Below are positions 13,291 to 23,663 of a stretch of 64,000 bases of DNA, piece after piece. A program made the position numbers and the translations under genes. Source of the DNA: Stenocarpella maydis (lineage: Eukaryota; Ascomycota; Sordariomycetes; Diaporthales; Diaporthaceae); the NCBI GenBank assembly GCA_002270565.1, contig NQMI01000095.1, forward strand, positions 62,001 through 126,000. The letters run 5' to 3'. Within the stretch, counting starts at the first letter, position 1. The number at the start of each line of letters is the position of its first letter. Under the pieces are notes generated by a model. The model worked only from the letters and a program-made list of their open reading frames with translations. It ran no database searches and was not told the origin of the DNA.

Positions 13291-15903
13291 ACATCTGACG
13301 TGTCTCTCACTGTCCAGTCACAATCGGCACAGCGCTTCTCGACCGACCCTTCCATCTCATTCATCCATGGCCTTATCTGCATCACCTGCTGGCGTCCCCA
13401 CCCTGCACTGCCCTGCACCTCTGCGTACACCCTTCGGGTTCCGCCAGCCGAGGCCCACACGGGTGCGTCGTAGTGTATACATGACACCATGAATGTCATT
13501 GGCCGCCGCCTGGCAGCCTTCAGTGCTCCGGGAGTCTCCTCCTCGGGATCAAGCGGCGCGATCAGTGTCTTGTGTCCAGGTCAAAGTTCTGGGCCCTGGA
13601 GTAACAATCGAGAGACGTCAGTGACAGTTCATCGGCTTACTATGCACAGTATCACTCTGGGCAACGCCACGATGGCTGTGAGCAGAATGTTCGTATCCAC
13701 CTTCGACATCAAGGGGTTCCTTCCGCATCTCAGCATACAACCCACCCCTTCAGTGGTTCACGCTGGACAACTGTACGACCTAAGCTGCTACTTTCCGCTC
13801 CATCCCAGCAAATATGCCGTGCAAGCCCTGTCCATTCCCGGTCTCAACTGAGCTCATCTTTCGGCTCATCGAGCCGGCTTACCTCTATCTGATCTGTAAA
13901 TCCCACGTCCAAGTAGCACTGGAGAGCGAGACGGGAAAGGGATCGACGCTATGTTGCTTCTTGAAAATAATTCCCGCCTGGCTGGTAGCAGCCCGTTACT
14001 CGAGCATTCTGAGCGTCACCGGTCATTTCGTGGTCTTTCTGCGTTAGTGCTCGTTTTAACAATGCCTAGTCTCCCAAAGGCGCAGTCAGCAAGACAGCAT
14101 CTGGGCCGCGACTGGCTACCCTTCGACCCATACTTGACTTACCCCCATCACTGACTCGACCTATTTCGCCATTCGTCTGGAAACCCTCGACGCCTAGATG
14201 TTGTCTCACCGCCAGTCTGACGAGAATAATAACTGGTTAGCCACCTAGGGCCTGCACGACTTACCATAATCGCTCACAACAGCCGCCATCGAGTACGACC
14301 ACAGTGAATGCGCAACACTGCTAAAGAGACATGGATGGCGTGCCCAGCCAACTGCGCATTTCGATGAGGTTCCCAGTCGATGGAGAGCTCTCCTTTGTTA
14401 CCGGCCCGGCAGAGGCAGTTTAGAATAATGACCCGGGTCCCCCTGGCCGTCTTCCCGCTTGACAAACGGCGCCGGTCACGTCTGTGCGTTTCACTTGTGG
14501 ATCTCCCGACGTTGCGCCGGCACGGTCAAGCCAAGCGGGGTCTATTCCGTATTCAAGCCGAAACTCACCGCAGTTCACGGCACCCAACTCTTGCCTTGCC
14601 GAGATGCCCTCCCGATCCCGCTGCGACCGAGGTGATTTTTGGGGGGCTTGGGCGCACAACAAGCCTCCGTGCATTGTTGCATGGCTGCCCAAGTCAGTAT
14701 CGGGATATATGTGTGATTCTGATAATGTGACGTACCGGTCCAAAACAGCGAATGGAGAACACGCAATGTAGGTGCACGAATACTGGGCCACCGTGCAGGA
14801 CGGAGTTAGCTCACAGGAAAACAGGCTAGTCGTACGACCTCCCTGCGGGCAGGCGTACAGTATTTGTCCCCAGGCCGCAAATCAAAGACTTTGAGCTCTT
14901 AGTCATAACATGAGTGCATGTATATTTATCCACGGGTACGCTTGCCGGTTATAAGGCCATGCTGCCTACAGGGTGGGTACATTCCCACCAATCCGCCAAG
15001 ATCCAGCCTGACGTTCCCGGGCGGGAGACGGGCGGGAGATTGTTTCGCGTCGGACTACAGCTGCAGGCCAGCCGGATCTGCCATGGTTCATCAAATCTGT
15101 CATTTGTGATGTGCGATGACACATCGGCGTGCAACCGGATCCCCTCCTTCATCCCCGCCGGTAGCACCTCGGCGGGGACAAGGGCTCAAGCTTCGCGGTG
15201 GCCGAACAGCCACAACGTCAGCCATGGCCCGGTATGCCCAGCTCAGAGGACCGGCGCAGCAGTTGGTCAACAGAATGACTGGCCCGGGGTGGAATGGTCA
15301 ATGCATGCATAACAACCTCGGAACCGTGCTGTCAGGTGGTATCGAGCCAATGTTCTCTGCGCTGCACGTCTCCAAGTCGGGATCGATGCACATAAGAGCA
15401 CATTAGGCCGGGTGCCCCGCGCAGTTGGCCATCTAGATGGCGGCCGTGGCTGCCTGCAGCAGTGACAGGACATGCTTCCCCGGATGTCGAGCCGGGGGGG
15501 GGTGTTAAAGAAGGCAAGGTTGATACATGCATACATCTAGACTTCTATCATCGGGAAAAAGCAAAACTCTCAAGTACAAGCCATGTGACGCGCAAAAGCA
15601 GAGCCATTCCGGGGTAACTGGTAAGGGGGGGGGTATCACTATGCGAACCTGGATGCCTACCATCCTGCCATCCATCCTGCCCGCCTGCGAGCCGGTCATG
15701 CCGTGTCATGCATGACGGCATGAACCAGATCCAAAAGGAAATAAAGAAAGACGGCTGTTAGAGAAATACCAAGGCCCCCGCCACCACGACATATGTGTTC
15801 AGTTCCAACATGCTGTGCACCCAGAGGAGCTGCTGGTCCGGGCAAAGGCGCGATAGTGGCTGGGGCCGTGTCACGTCAGTGCTGGCCTGGCAGGCGATAA
15901 CCG

Positions 15904-15931
15904 TGCCTGCCTGCCTGCCTGCCTGCCTGCC
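15904..15931. repeat. tetranucleotide repeat (TGCC)7
   Basis: Seven perfect TGCC units just downstream (about 120 bp) of the stop codon of the membrane-protein gene on the minus strand, so it is probably in that gene's 3' UTR or just beyond. Confidence 0.95.
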
Positions 15932-16052
15932 AACGCTTTTGTCTCTCGTTTGGTGCTGCCTGCCTAGGGGGCGTCTCATGCGAAGGAGAAGGGCTGGGAG
16001 TGGCGCTGTTGTACACAGGTCTGGCCCGATCGGGCAATCAATCCCTGTTGTC

Positions 16053-18168
16053 TCAGTGGAACTGGAGCCTCACAATGGAGAAGAGCATGTTCTGCAGCAC
16101 ATGCAGGACGACGACGGCGCTCGTCGGCAGCAGCTCCGGCCAGACAGCCAGGTCCATGCTCCCCTCGGTGACGACGTTGACGCCATAGATCCACCTGATC
16201 AGCCCGGCGACGACGCAGCTCGCAACGAGCTCGCAGGCCCAGGTGACGGCCGAGGCGTAGAAGGTCAGCTCAAAGGTGTAGTGGTAGGGGTCGCCGGTGA
16301 CGGACGAGCCGCCCTCGTCGAAGCTGAAATAGGGGTAGACGGCCTTGTTGGGGCCAAAGTGCAGCGTGGCGACGCTCCCCAGGAAGCACAGCATGGACGC
16401 GTTCTCCGCGATGAACCGGATGAACACGTTACGGACCCCGAGTTTCTGGTAGGCGGCGTACGACTGGCCGTTGAGGCCGACGGCCGTCAGGACCCAGTGG
16501 ACCGGCGCCGAGAGGAGGATGGGCGTGAGGATTATGAGCCCGGAGGAGGAGAGCACCTGCAGCAGGATGAACTGGCTCGGGGAGCGGAGGCGGGCGTACA
16601 GCGCGCGGACGTAGGTCTGGTATGTCAGCATGAAGTAGCTGTTGCTCCGGTGTCAGTTCTCAGGGCCCCGAGGAGGGGGACACGGGGGCTACTGACAGTT
16701 TGAAGACCCAGCTCAGGGGGTAACTCCCAACCCTCTCGCCCTGGTTGCCTCCTAATATCCAGCCCGTCAGACCGTCGAGGAGATAGACGGTCGAGATCCA
16801 CCCGTACACGTACACTATCGTGTCCAAGCTGTTGTGCGGCAGGGTCCTGAGGTAGACCTCGGCATACGCCTCCCCTATGACGAGCGCGAGCAGTCCGATA
16901 AACAAGGCCGTGCAGAACCAGACGAAGCGCACGAACGAGGCCGGGAAGAAGCGCGGCTTGAGGCGCACGGGGATGCGGTTGCTGCGCGTGGACCGCAGGA
17001 CGGGCCCGGCGCCGATCTGGAGCGCGCTCTCGCCGTCGTCCCACAGGCGCCGGTCGATGCGCGGTGGCCGCCGCCCGCCGCGGGCGCCCCTGCCACCGGC
17101 GGCCCTCATCTCGGGCGAGTCGAAGCCGTCGTCGACGCCGCCGCCGGCCCACCACGACGAGGTGAATATGCGCTGGGTCTCGGACAGGGAGCCCCGGGGC
17201 GCCATGTGGCGCTCCTTGGTGAGCAGGATGAAGGAGGCGATGACGACTGGCATGGCCATGATGCAGAAGGTCCAGGTGATCCAGACCGTGTTGTGCTGCG
17301 TCAGGAACTCGGCCTCTGGGATGTAGTACAGGACGACGGGGCCGACGGTGCCCAGGACCGCGATGATGAAGATGGTCAGCGGGAAGCCGAGCGTCGACGG
17401 CCACCAGTTCAGGCTGTACAGGTTGAACACCTTTGTGATCCACACCAGCGCCGTCAGGTTGTAGAAGGCGTAGTAGACAAACAGGAAGAACCAGAAGTTG
17501 ACCTCGGCCTTTGCCCGGCCGTGGCCCCGCGGCTTGTCGTGGCCGGCCCCCGGGGGCGGCGCCGAGCCGTCACTACCGCTGCCGCCGCCGACGTGGCCGT
17601 CGTCGGGCCCGTCCCTGAGCGGGTACTGCGGGAACGGGATGGCGCACCAGCCGACGGCCAGGGCGGCGGGCAACACCACCAGCACGAACCACCGCGAATA
17701 CCACACGCTCGCGACCCTCCTCACGGCGTTTTGTCTGGGGTTGATCCACAGGTCGTTGATGCGCTTCCACCTCGTCCTGCACCACGCCGCGAGCCTCCTC
17801 CTCCTCCTCCTCGCCCTCCTCCTGGCCCCGGCACCGTCGTACTCGGCGCCGCCGGCCGCGGCGCCACTGGTGTTGTCGCCATCCTCAGAGGAGGACTCGG
17901 CAGACTGGTCGGATTCATGGTCGTTGTCGTCGTCGCCCAGGCCCGCTGCCAGCAACGCGGTTGTGCCATACCCGACGTGGACGCTGTTACGCCACGACGC
18001 GCGCGTCAGCAGTCCGAGGCTGCCGCGCCTGTTGCTCGCGGTGCCGGTGCCGGTGCCGGTGCCGCCGCCAGACCGCGGGACGGCGCGGAATCGCCCCAGC
18101 AGGGGCGAGGAGTCGGTCGGGTAGCGCGATCGCTCGTTGCCCTGCTCGAAGGAGAAGATGGTGGGCAT
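16053..18168 (-). CDS. multi-pass membrane protein, function unknown
   Basis: Exon 1 is 18168-16697 and exon 2 is 16638-16053, joined by a 58-bp intron (gtcagt...acag), giving 685 residues. Residues 1-145 are a hydrophilic, probably cytosolic tail: Gly/Ser/Asp-rich with a strongly basic stretch (ARRRARRRRRRLAAW). At least eight hydrophobic segments follow. They start near residue 160 (WFVLVVLPAALAVGW) and include FWFFLFVYYAFYNLTALVW, FPLTIFIIAVLGTVGPVVLYY and ITWTFCIMAMPVVIASFILL, and the C-terminal exon adds four or more. Between them sits a Gly/Arg-rich loop (about 355-385). The pattern is that of a polytopic transporter-like or channel-like protein, but I recognise no signature motif, so no function is proposed. 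The very high third-position GC leaves a long open frame on the opposite strand. Confidence 0.85.
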
Positions 18169-19199
18169 GTCTCTGGGGGTGCTGGTGGGGGCGTTGTGCG
18201 TGCTGGACCTTCGCAGGCTTGACTACAGCTCGGAGAGGCGCATTATACTCGACGTCTTTTCTGTTGTTGCATGGGAGGGGAGAGCAAGGGGTATTTCCTC
18301 GGTCTTCTCGTTTTTTCCTCTCTCTTCTCTCAGGCCGTCCGTAATGGGGCGCGCAAACCCCGCGGGAGAGACAGAAGGAGCGGGGTCACAGTGTCGGTGA
18401 AGATCTGCGCAGCCGGACTGGCGACATGGGGCGGTGGTAAGGGTTAAGAAGTGTGGATCTCTGCGATGTTGCATCTGCGCCATGTGCAGCGCACCTCGGG
18501 GAATTATTTGGTCATGGTGCGCTGGCAGACCTGGGGCTGGGGGGGGGGGAACGCCTGTGGTTAGTGTATGTAATTCCATCTCGTCCAGCGCGCGGCCGAG
18601 GACTGGCCTTCAGAGGTCGATAAGATAAAGATCGACCGCTTTGTGTTGTTTCAGGTGGACCGACGGCGACCGTTCCCAGAGCGAGATTTTTTAAGATCAT
18701 TTGCATGACGAGGGGTATTAGTGTAGTCTACTAACACGGATATGAGCATGTATAGCATCACTACAGGTCCGGGACGAAATAGCCTGGCAGCCCCCAAGGG
18801 CAATCTCGTGGTCTTGTATCGCACCTTCTGCGCCTCGCTAGTGTGATTTATCACATCCGGGCGCACCATGTATTGCGCGACCGCGGGCCACAGATGTGAC
18901 CCCGCCACCGGGGCCGAGGGTCGCGGGCTTTCCGACCTGGCCGGCAGCCCGGTACCACATTCCTTGGGTCAGCAGCTGGCCTGTCCACTTGACATACCTC
19001 AAGTGTCCACCGCCGATGTTCAGGCCCAGGCCTCGGGCCGCCATGCTTGACCTGGTGCTGATTTCGGCACAAGGGTGAACCATGACCGGCAGGACACGAA
19101 CCTGAACGTTCCCGTTGATAGCAGCTTCTGGTTCATCCTCTGCTTGATGCCGCTGTTGCTTGCATCTGCGTGGGGGGGGGGGGGCCGCCTCGTCCGGCA
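18169..19199. other. intergenic between two minus-strand genes
   Basis: About 1 kb carrying the promoter of the membrane-protein gene (just above 18168) and the 3' UTR of PEX2. It includes G-runs near 18541-18550 and 19171-19184. No gene or RNA is recognisable. Confidence 0.55.
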
Positions 19200-20671
19200 T
19201 CAAAAGCCCTCCATGTCATAGCCGAGCTCGCCTTCCTCCTCGTCGTATTCCTCCGAGTCCCCGTCCGCAGAGCTGTCGTCGTCGCTGCTCTGTGCCTTTA
19301 CTGTAGATGCCGACCCTCCCAGGCCGTCGACCGCGTCAACATACTCGGCCTGAGAGCTCTCTTCTGTCCCCGCCTGGGTGTCCTTGACATCGTCCGCAAA
19401 CATGACCGCCTTGTTCGTTGGCGACCTGGTCGGAGGCTCGAGCACGTCTCCGCCCCACGGCTTGCACTCCTTGACCTGCTCTCCGCACCGGACACAGGTC
19501 CAGCCCTCGCCCTCCTCCCTCTCTATCCTCGTGGCGAGGCAGACAAAGCAGTATATGCAGCCGCAGGGTATCGTCTCGTAGGGGTTGGTTATGTCTGTCT
19601 GCGCGGAGCCGACCACCCCGCTGGACGCCGCGGCAGCCAGGACCTCCTGTTCTGTTGATGCCGCGTTCTGGTCCTGGTAACATATTGCGCATGTCCGCTC
19701 GGGCAGGAACGAGTACTCGCCCTTCTTGTCCTCGGTTTCGCCGCCGCCGCCGCCGCCGCCCGACAGGGCGTTCCTGGTCTTCCTCCACGTCCTGCTGAGC
19801 CACCGCCTCCACTTGTTGATGCCGATGAGCGGCAGCACAAAGAGCAGGAATTCCGTAAAGGCGTGCCAGACGAGCTGCCGGTTGAGGTATTCGAACGAGA
19901 CCTCGCGGCTGACCTGGCTGGTGGGCGGGGCCAGCCTCATGCGCAGTATCCTGTCCAGCAACGTCCTGTAGCGGCCGTGGAGGAGGAACACCAGGAACGA
20001 GGCAAGCGCCGCCACGGAATGGACGCTCTCCGCCGCGGACGTGAGCCGCGACAGCCTCTGGGCCCTTGGGCTTGGCGCGTCGAACCCGCTGTCCTGGCTC
20101 AGCAGCCAGTTCTCAAGCCTGGTCCAGCCGTACTTGCCTCCCACCGTGACCAGGCCGTAGAGCGACTTTTGGAGCCTCGTAGGCGGCACCAGCACGGGCC
20201 CGTCGTGCCTCGCGTCCGTGTACCTCAGGTTCTGCAGCGCGGCGCCGTAGGTGGCGTCGTGGTCCCAGACCGTCAGCTTGAACAGCACGGCGCGCAGGAC
20301 CAGCAGGATCTCGGCGGACCACTCCTCCTTCAGGCTGGCCCCCGGGCCGCCGAGGTACCTGAGGGCGTCCCCGACCTGGCCGCGCAGGAGGCCCACGAGC
20401 TCCTCGTCGAGCAGCTCGGCGTCGACCTGGCCGACGCGGAAGGCGGGCCGCGAGCCCTCGGGCGACGCCACGGCGTCCCAGAGCGACAGGGCGCGGGACC
20501 CGACGCCGCGGAGGAGCGGGGACGGGTGCGATGAGATGCGGGCGCGCAGCTCCGAGGTCGGACCGTCCCGGCGGCGAGGCGTGCCCGGGCGCGGGCCTCG
20601 CGGGCGGCGCGGTGCTCGGCGAGGCGCTCCTGGGCCTGGGCGAAGGTGGGGTTGCTGCTGGAGCTGCTCAT
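19200..20671 (-). CDS. PEX2: peroxin-2, RING-type peroxisomal E3 ligase, apparently frameshifted
   Basis: The open frame 20567-19200 encodes a clear PEX2: FRVGQVDAELLDEEL near the N-terminus, hydrophobic membrane segments, a RING domain (CAICYQDQ ... PCGCIYCFVCL ... CVRCGEQV) with a loop of about 30 residues between the first two Cys pairs, and an acidic Glu/Asp-rich tail. PEX2 works with PEX10 and PEX12 in the peroxisomal membrane to ubiquitinate the import receptor PEX5. This frame has no ATG upstream before a stop. A PEX2-like N-terminus (MSSSSSNPTFAQAQERLAEH) starts at ATG 20671 in another frame. The two halves join if one base is missing at the GGG run (20567-20569 on the + strand, CCC); no intron could fit in the space. 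Full length would be about 490 residues, normal for fungal PEX2. Sequencing or assembly error in GC-rich DNA is the likeliest cause, but a real null allele is possible. Confidence 0.88.
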
Positions 20672-20948
20672 TTGGGCGTCATGCATGGACAATGGTCAGG
20701 ATCGTGAGGGGCCTCGTGTGGAGGGGACACTTGGGGGAGGGGACAGGGCCAGTCGGACAGACAGGTGGCGGCCCTCATATCCTCCTTCTTTTTGAAGGGA
20801 TGGCGGGCTGTGGCCCGGCTGAGGTGCTTTGCTTTGGTAGCGTTGCAGGTCAGAGGCCTGGCCGAGTCGATGCCGAGGTCTAACGTTATCCCCAAATCAG
20901 GAGACTCGGGGCGCTCGGGCCGTCGCAGTGGCCGGGGCTGACCCCTGC

Positions 20949-20987
<39 letters not shown>

Positions 20988-21293
20988 CACACCCACCCCA
21001 AGCAAAACACAAAGGTGCCATAAAAAGAACAGCCTTTCGCCCTGCACCAAGTTACCGTCACGAGAGACTCGAGGTCCTGTTGAATAGGGAGCTGGTCAAC
21101 TGATGGGTGGGACGATAATGACTCGGGCACCCTGCATGCCACAGCAGAGGCGTCCGCAGCGGTACGGTGATACGGTAACCGCCCTCCGCTAACCACCGCA
21201 CAACACATGTGATTAAATGAGCATACCGGTGTGCCGATATCCTCACAACAAGCATCCCCAGCTGGAGACCCCGGGCCTGTGCTGCCCACTCCT
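20672..21293. other. intergenic between PEX2 and the hydrolase gene
   Basis: Holds the PEX2 promoter (next to 20671) and the 3' UTR of the minus-strand hydrolase gene. The one distinct element is the CA microsatellite at 20953-20986. Confidence 0.6.
20953..20986. repeat. dinucleotide microsatellite (CA)17
   Basis: Seventeen perfect CA units about 280 bp upstream of the PEX2 start. Non-coding; likely length-polymorphic. Confidence 0.95.
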
Positions 21294-22767
21294 TCAATAC
21301 TTGGTCTTGGATGGCAGCACTCTCACCTGGGCAGCGACATCCCCATCCAGGCCGAGCAGGCCATGAATCCAACGCAGGATCACAAAGAAGCTTTCAGGCT
21401 CCCCCATGTGCTTGCGCCCAGCCACCACCCTCGCCGACTTTGCCGACCCATGCTGCAGTGCCACATGTAGATCCTCGATCGGGAATATCTCGTCATCCTG
21501 CCCGTTGACGATGAGTACGTTCCTACAGCACGGCCTGTCCAGCGTCCCGTCGTTGACAAGCGAGAACTTGTGCGCCTCCTGCACAAACGACCCCACGTCC
21601 GCGTAGCCAAACTTGTCCGCCAGCGTGTCCGCCAGGTCAAACGGGTACTCGAGCTTGTTGACGTGCTCCAGCCACTCGCGGTCGAACATGTGATGGGCTC
21701 CTCCCCCGAGGCTGATGCTGCCAAGCAGCCTGTCCGCGTGGGTGTGCGCCACCCGGAGGGCGTAGTACCCGCCCGTCGAGAACCCCCAGACGACGACCCT
21801 GCCGCTGTCAAGCTCCGCCCGGCCGCCTATCCAGTCCAGGACGCTGGACCACTGGCGGTCCGGGCTTGTCGGGTCGCCCTTGGCCGCGGGCGAGTCGCCT
21901 GTCCCCGGGATCTCCACCACCACCGTCGCAACGCCCCTGTCCAGCCACCCGCGCTGCCAGACCGCGAGCTCCGTGCGGTACCCGTCGAGGCCCGTGAGCA
22001 TCATCACCACGGGAGCCCGCCGCTCAGGTGAGGCCCCCGGCGGGACGAGCAGGTTCACGGGGATAGCGTCGCCTTCGGACTCGTTCCGATGCGTGTGGGC
22101 GATCTTCACCTCACGAATGGGATGTTCCATCAGGCTGTTCCCGGTTGTCAGTGACTTTGGAATCCCGAGGGCCAGGTACCACACGCTGACTCACGCTCCA
22201 CCTTTGTAGAATGCTTCCTTGCCCAGAGCCCAGGCTAGACGCTGCTTCTCTGAGCGGGGAGCCGGGAACCTGGCGATGCGATACACGGCTGAGCTCCGCA
22301 GGTAGTACTCCGATGCCTTTTCCTTCTCGCCCGCCTCCTCTGCCCTTGCTCCCATCTCCGACAGCTCCTGGGCCTTGGGGAAGAACATCGTTGCGTACTC
22401 ATCCCAGTCGTACGGCTCTTTCAGCCCCTTCTATTTGGAAACCATTAGCATCGTGCCTTTCACTAGCCGCTGGTCGGTCCAACCTTGATAGCTGCCTGCA
22501 CGACTGGCTCAAAGTCCTCCAGGGAACCAAACATGAACGGGTACACTCCCATCGTGCACTTGAAGGCTCCCCGTTAGTGCTCAAGTCCAGTGCCAATACT
22601 GGAAGGCCATGTCTCACAGGCGCTTTCCACTTTGTCTCCCACAGTTTCTCAAACGATTCATGATGGGCGGCAGGCTCGAGCATCGCGTGTCCTATAGTGT
22701 ACTTCTCGTGAGCGGCCGCCTTGGCACCTGGCCTCCCGCTGGTGGTGGTTGTCCCATTGGTCGCCAT
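21294..22767 (-). CDS. AYG1-like alpha/beta hydrolase (DUF1100/FrsA-type)
   Basis: Four exons: 22767-22618, 22558-22484, 22430-22195 and 22134-21294, giving 433 residues; an ATG one codon upstream is equally possible. All three introns have GT..AG ends and matching phase. The N-terminal half is the helical lid typical of the family (KWKAPCTMGVYPFMFGS, then EPYDWDEYA). The C-terminal half is an alpha/beta-hydrolase: oxyanion region LTGLDGYRTE, nucleophile Ser273 in WGFSTGGY, probable acid in NGQDDEIFP (Asp367), and His396 in GRKHMGEPES. AYG1 of Aspergillus shortens a heptaketide in DHN-melanin synthesis, and related enzymes release or trim polyketides. Length and motifs fit. No polyketide synthase, reductase or scytalone dehydratase lies in the window, so a role in melanin is unproven. 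The start was chosen because MATNGTTTT opens the conserved frame. Confidence 0.9.
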
Positions 22768-23663
22768 CATGGATATTTCCGAGACCTCAAAACATATGTG
22801 AGTGGCAAAAGTTTTGAATAACTCGTGTACATGTCTCGCTTTCAAATCTAGGTTCGATACCGGAGCTTCGGATAAACACATGTCACTTGGATAAAGCGTG
22901 GCATGTAACCGGACATCCCCAACGGGCATTCCTGGGAGTCCGCCCGTCCACTTACGCGACGACTTTATAGCTTCTAAGAAGAGTCGCAGAGCTCTTGGCA
23001 TTCCTCACCGTTTTCTGGGTGTAACGTTGAGAGCCGTGAGCAAGTTTGAGGTCCATTTTTCTGAGAGGTTAGACCCAAAAGAAAATACACCTAGAATCGC
23101 ACGTCTCAATGAGCCTCAAATTTACACCCTACCTAGATATTCAGACTGTCACCATTTTTTTGTCAAGTGGCTGTCGTGTTTTGAAACTTATTGTTATCGG
23201 CATTATGCTCATCACTTAACGCTGGGTCTTTGAGCGTTTACGACTGTATGGAGGGAGGGACTGCTGCAGCCCCCCCCCCCCCCCCCCCCACTTTCTTTTC
23301 AAAATAAACGGGGAGGGGTTGTAATTAGGTTAAGATCGAAATCAGCAGCTAGGTACGTATAACTTCGCGTGTTTTAATCTAAGTTCGAATACATACTCTT
23401 TATATTATATAGCACACTTCTAATACAATTCCAAATCAATTATTGGTGTGCTTAAACTATAGGGCGACGTGTAATTCAACAGAGTGCCATTCCAACAAAT
23501 TATAGATAGTTATGGAAGACAAAATAATATAATGCAGCCAAAGCCTTTGCTCTCTTAATAACCTTCTTTTATTTCCTAAGCCGAATTTAATTCTGTCAGC
23601 AAGTACACTAGTTACCTGCTAGAAACACACCGCAAGCCTTGTGGGGCAGGCATCAAGATCACA
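22768..23663. other. intergenic, becoming AT-rich, with repeat remnant
   Basis: The first part is the promoter of the hydrolase gene. From about 23040 the base composition turns AT-rich. A C20 run (23270-23289) sits inside a repeat copy (about 23244-23352) that recurs near 27437. The stretch 23340-23600 is very AT-rich and may include the 3' UTR of the sugar transporter. No gene seen. Confidence 0.6.
23244..23352 (+). repeat. diverged dispersed repeat, copy 1
   Basis: The order is tgtatgga, a short purine stretch, ctgctgcag, a C20 run, a T/A-rich stretch, then ggttgtaattaggtta and gatcgaaatcagcagctag. The same order recurs with many differences at 27437-27545, in the same orientation and about 4.2 kb away. 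The element class is not recognisable. Confidence 0.6.

Larger units (their letters stand above)
11220..16052. other. gene-free stretch, about 4.8 kb, with simple repeats
   Basis: Lies upstream of APRT (-) and downstream of the membrane-protein gene (-). I found no frame with a recognisable family. Candidates such as 12866-13492 (+, His/Pro/Ser-rich) and 13489-13851 (+) have repetitive or random-looking composition and no consistent splice partners. Contents that can be named: a CT-rich microsatellite at about 12391-12435, a run of related 9-10-mers of the form acttgca at about 12243-12290, (AACCCGC)6 at 13249-13290, and (TGCC)7 at 15904-15931. The APRT promoter should lie in the first several hundred bases. 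Confidence 0.5.

Noticed and set aside
12866..13492. 208-codon + strand frame
   Set aside because: Low-complexity His/Pro/Ser/Thr, includes the AACCCGC repeat.
13489..13851. 120-codon + strand frame beginning MNVIGRRL
   Set aside because: No signal peptide, domain or homologue recognised; isolated in gene-free DNA.
16834..18222. 462-codon open frame on the + strand opposite the membrane protein
   Set aside because: It is an Arg/Gly/Ala/Val/Asp-rich shadow frame; the minus strand encodes coherent membrane segments and splices cleanly.
22845..22860. tRNA B-box-like ggttcgatacc
   Set aside because: No A box, no cloverleaf arms and no acceptor-stem pairing around it.
22768..23001. N-terminal extension of the hydrolase frame up to 23001
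   Set aside because: The conserved protein starts at the MMATNG pair (22770/22767); the upstream part has no similarity to the family and lies in the promoter.
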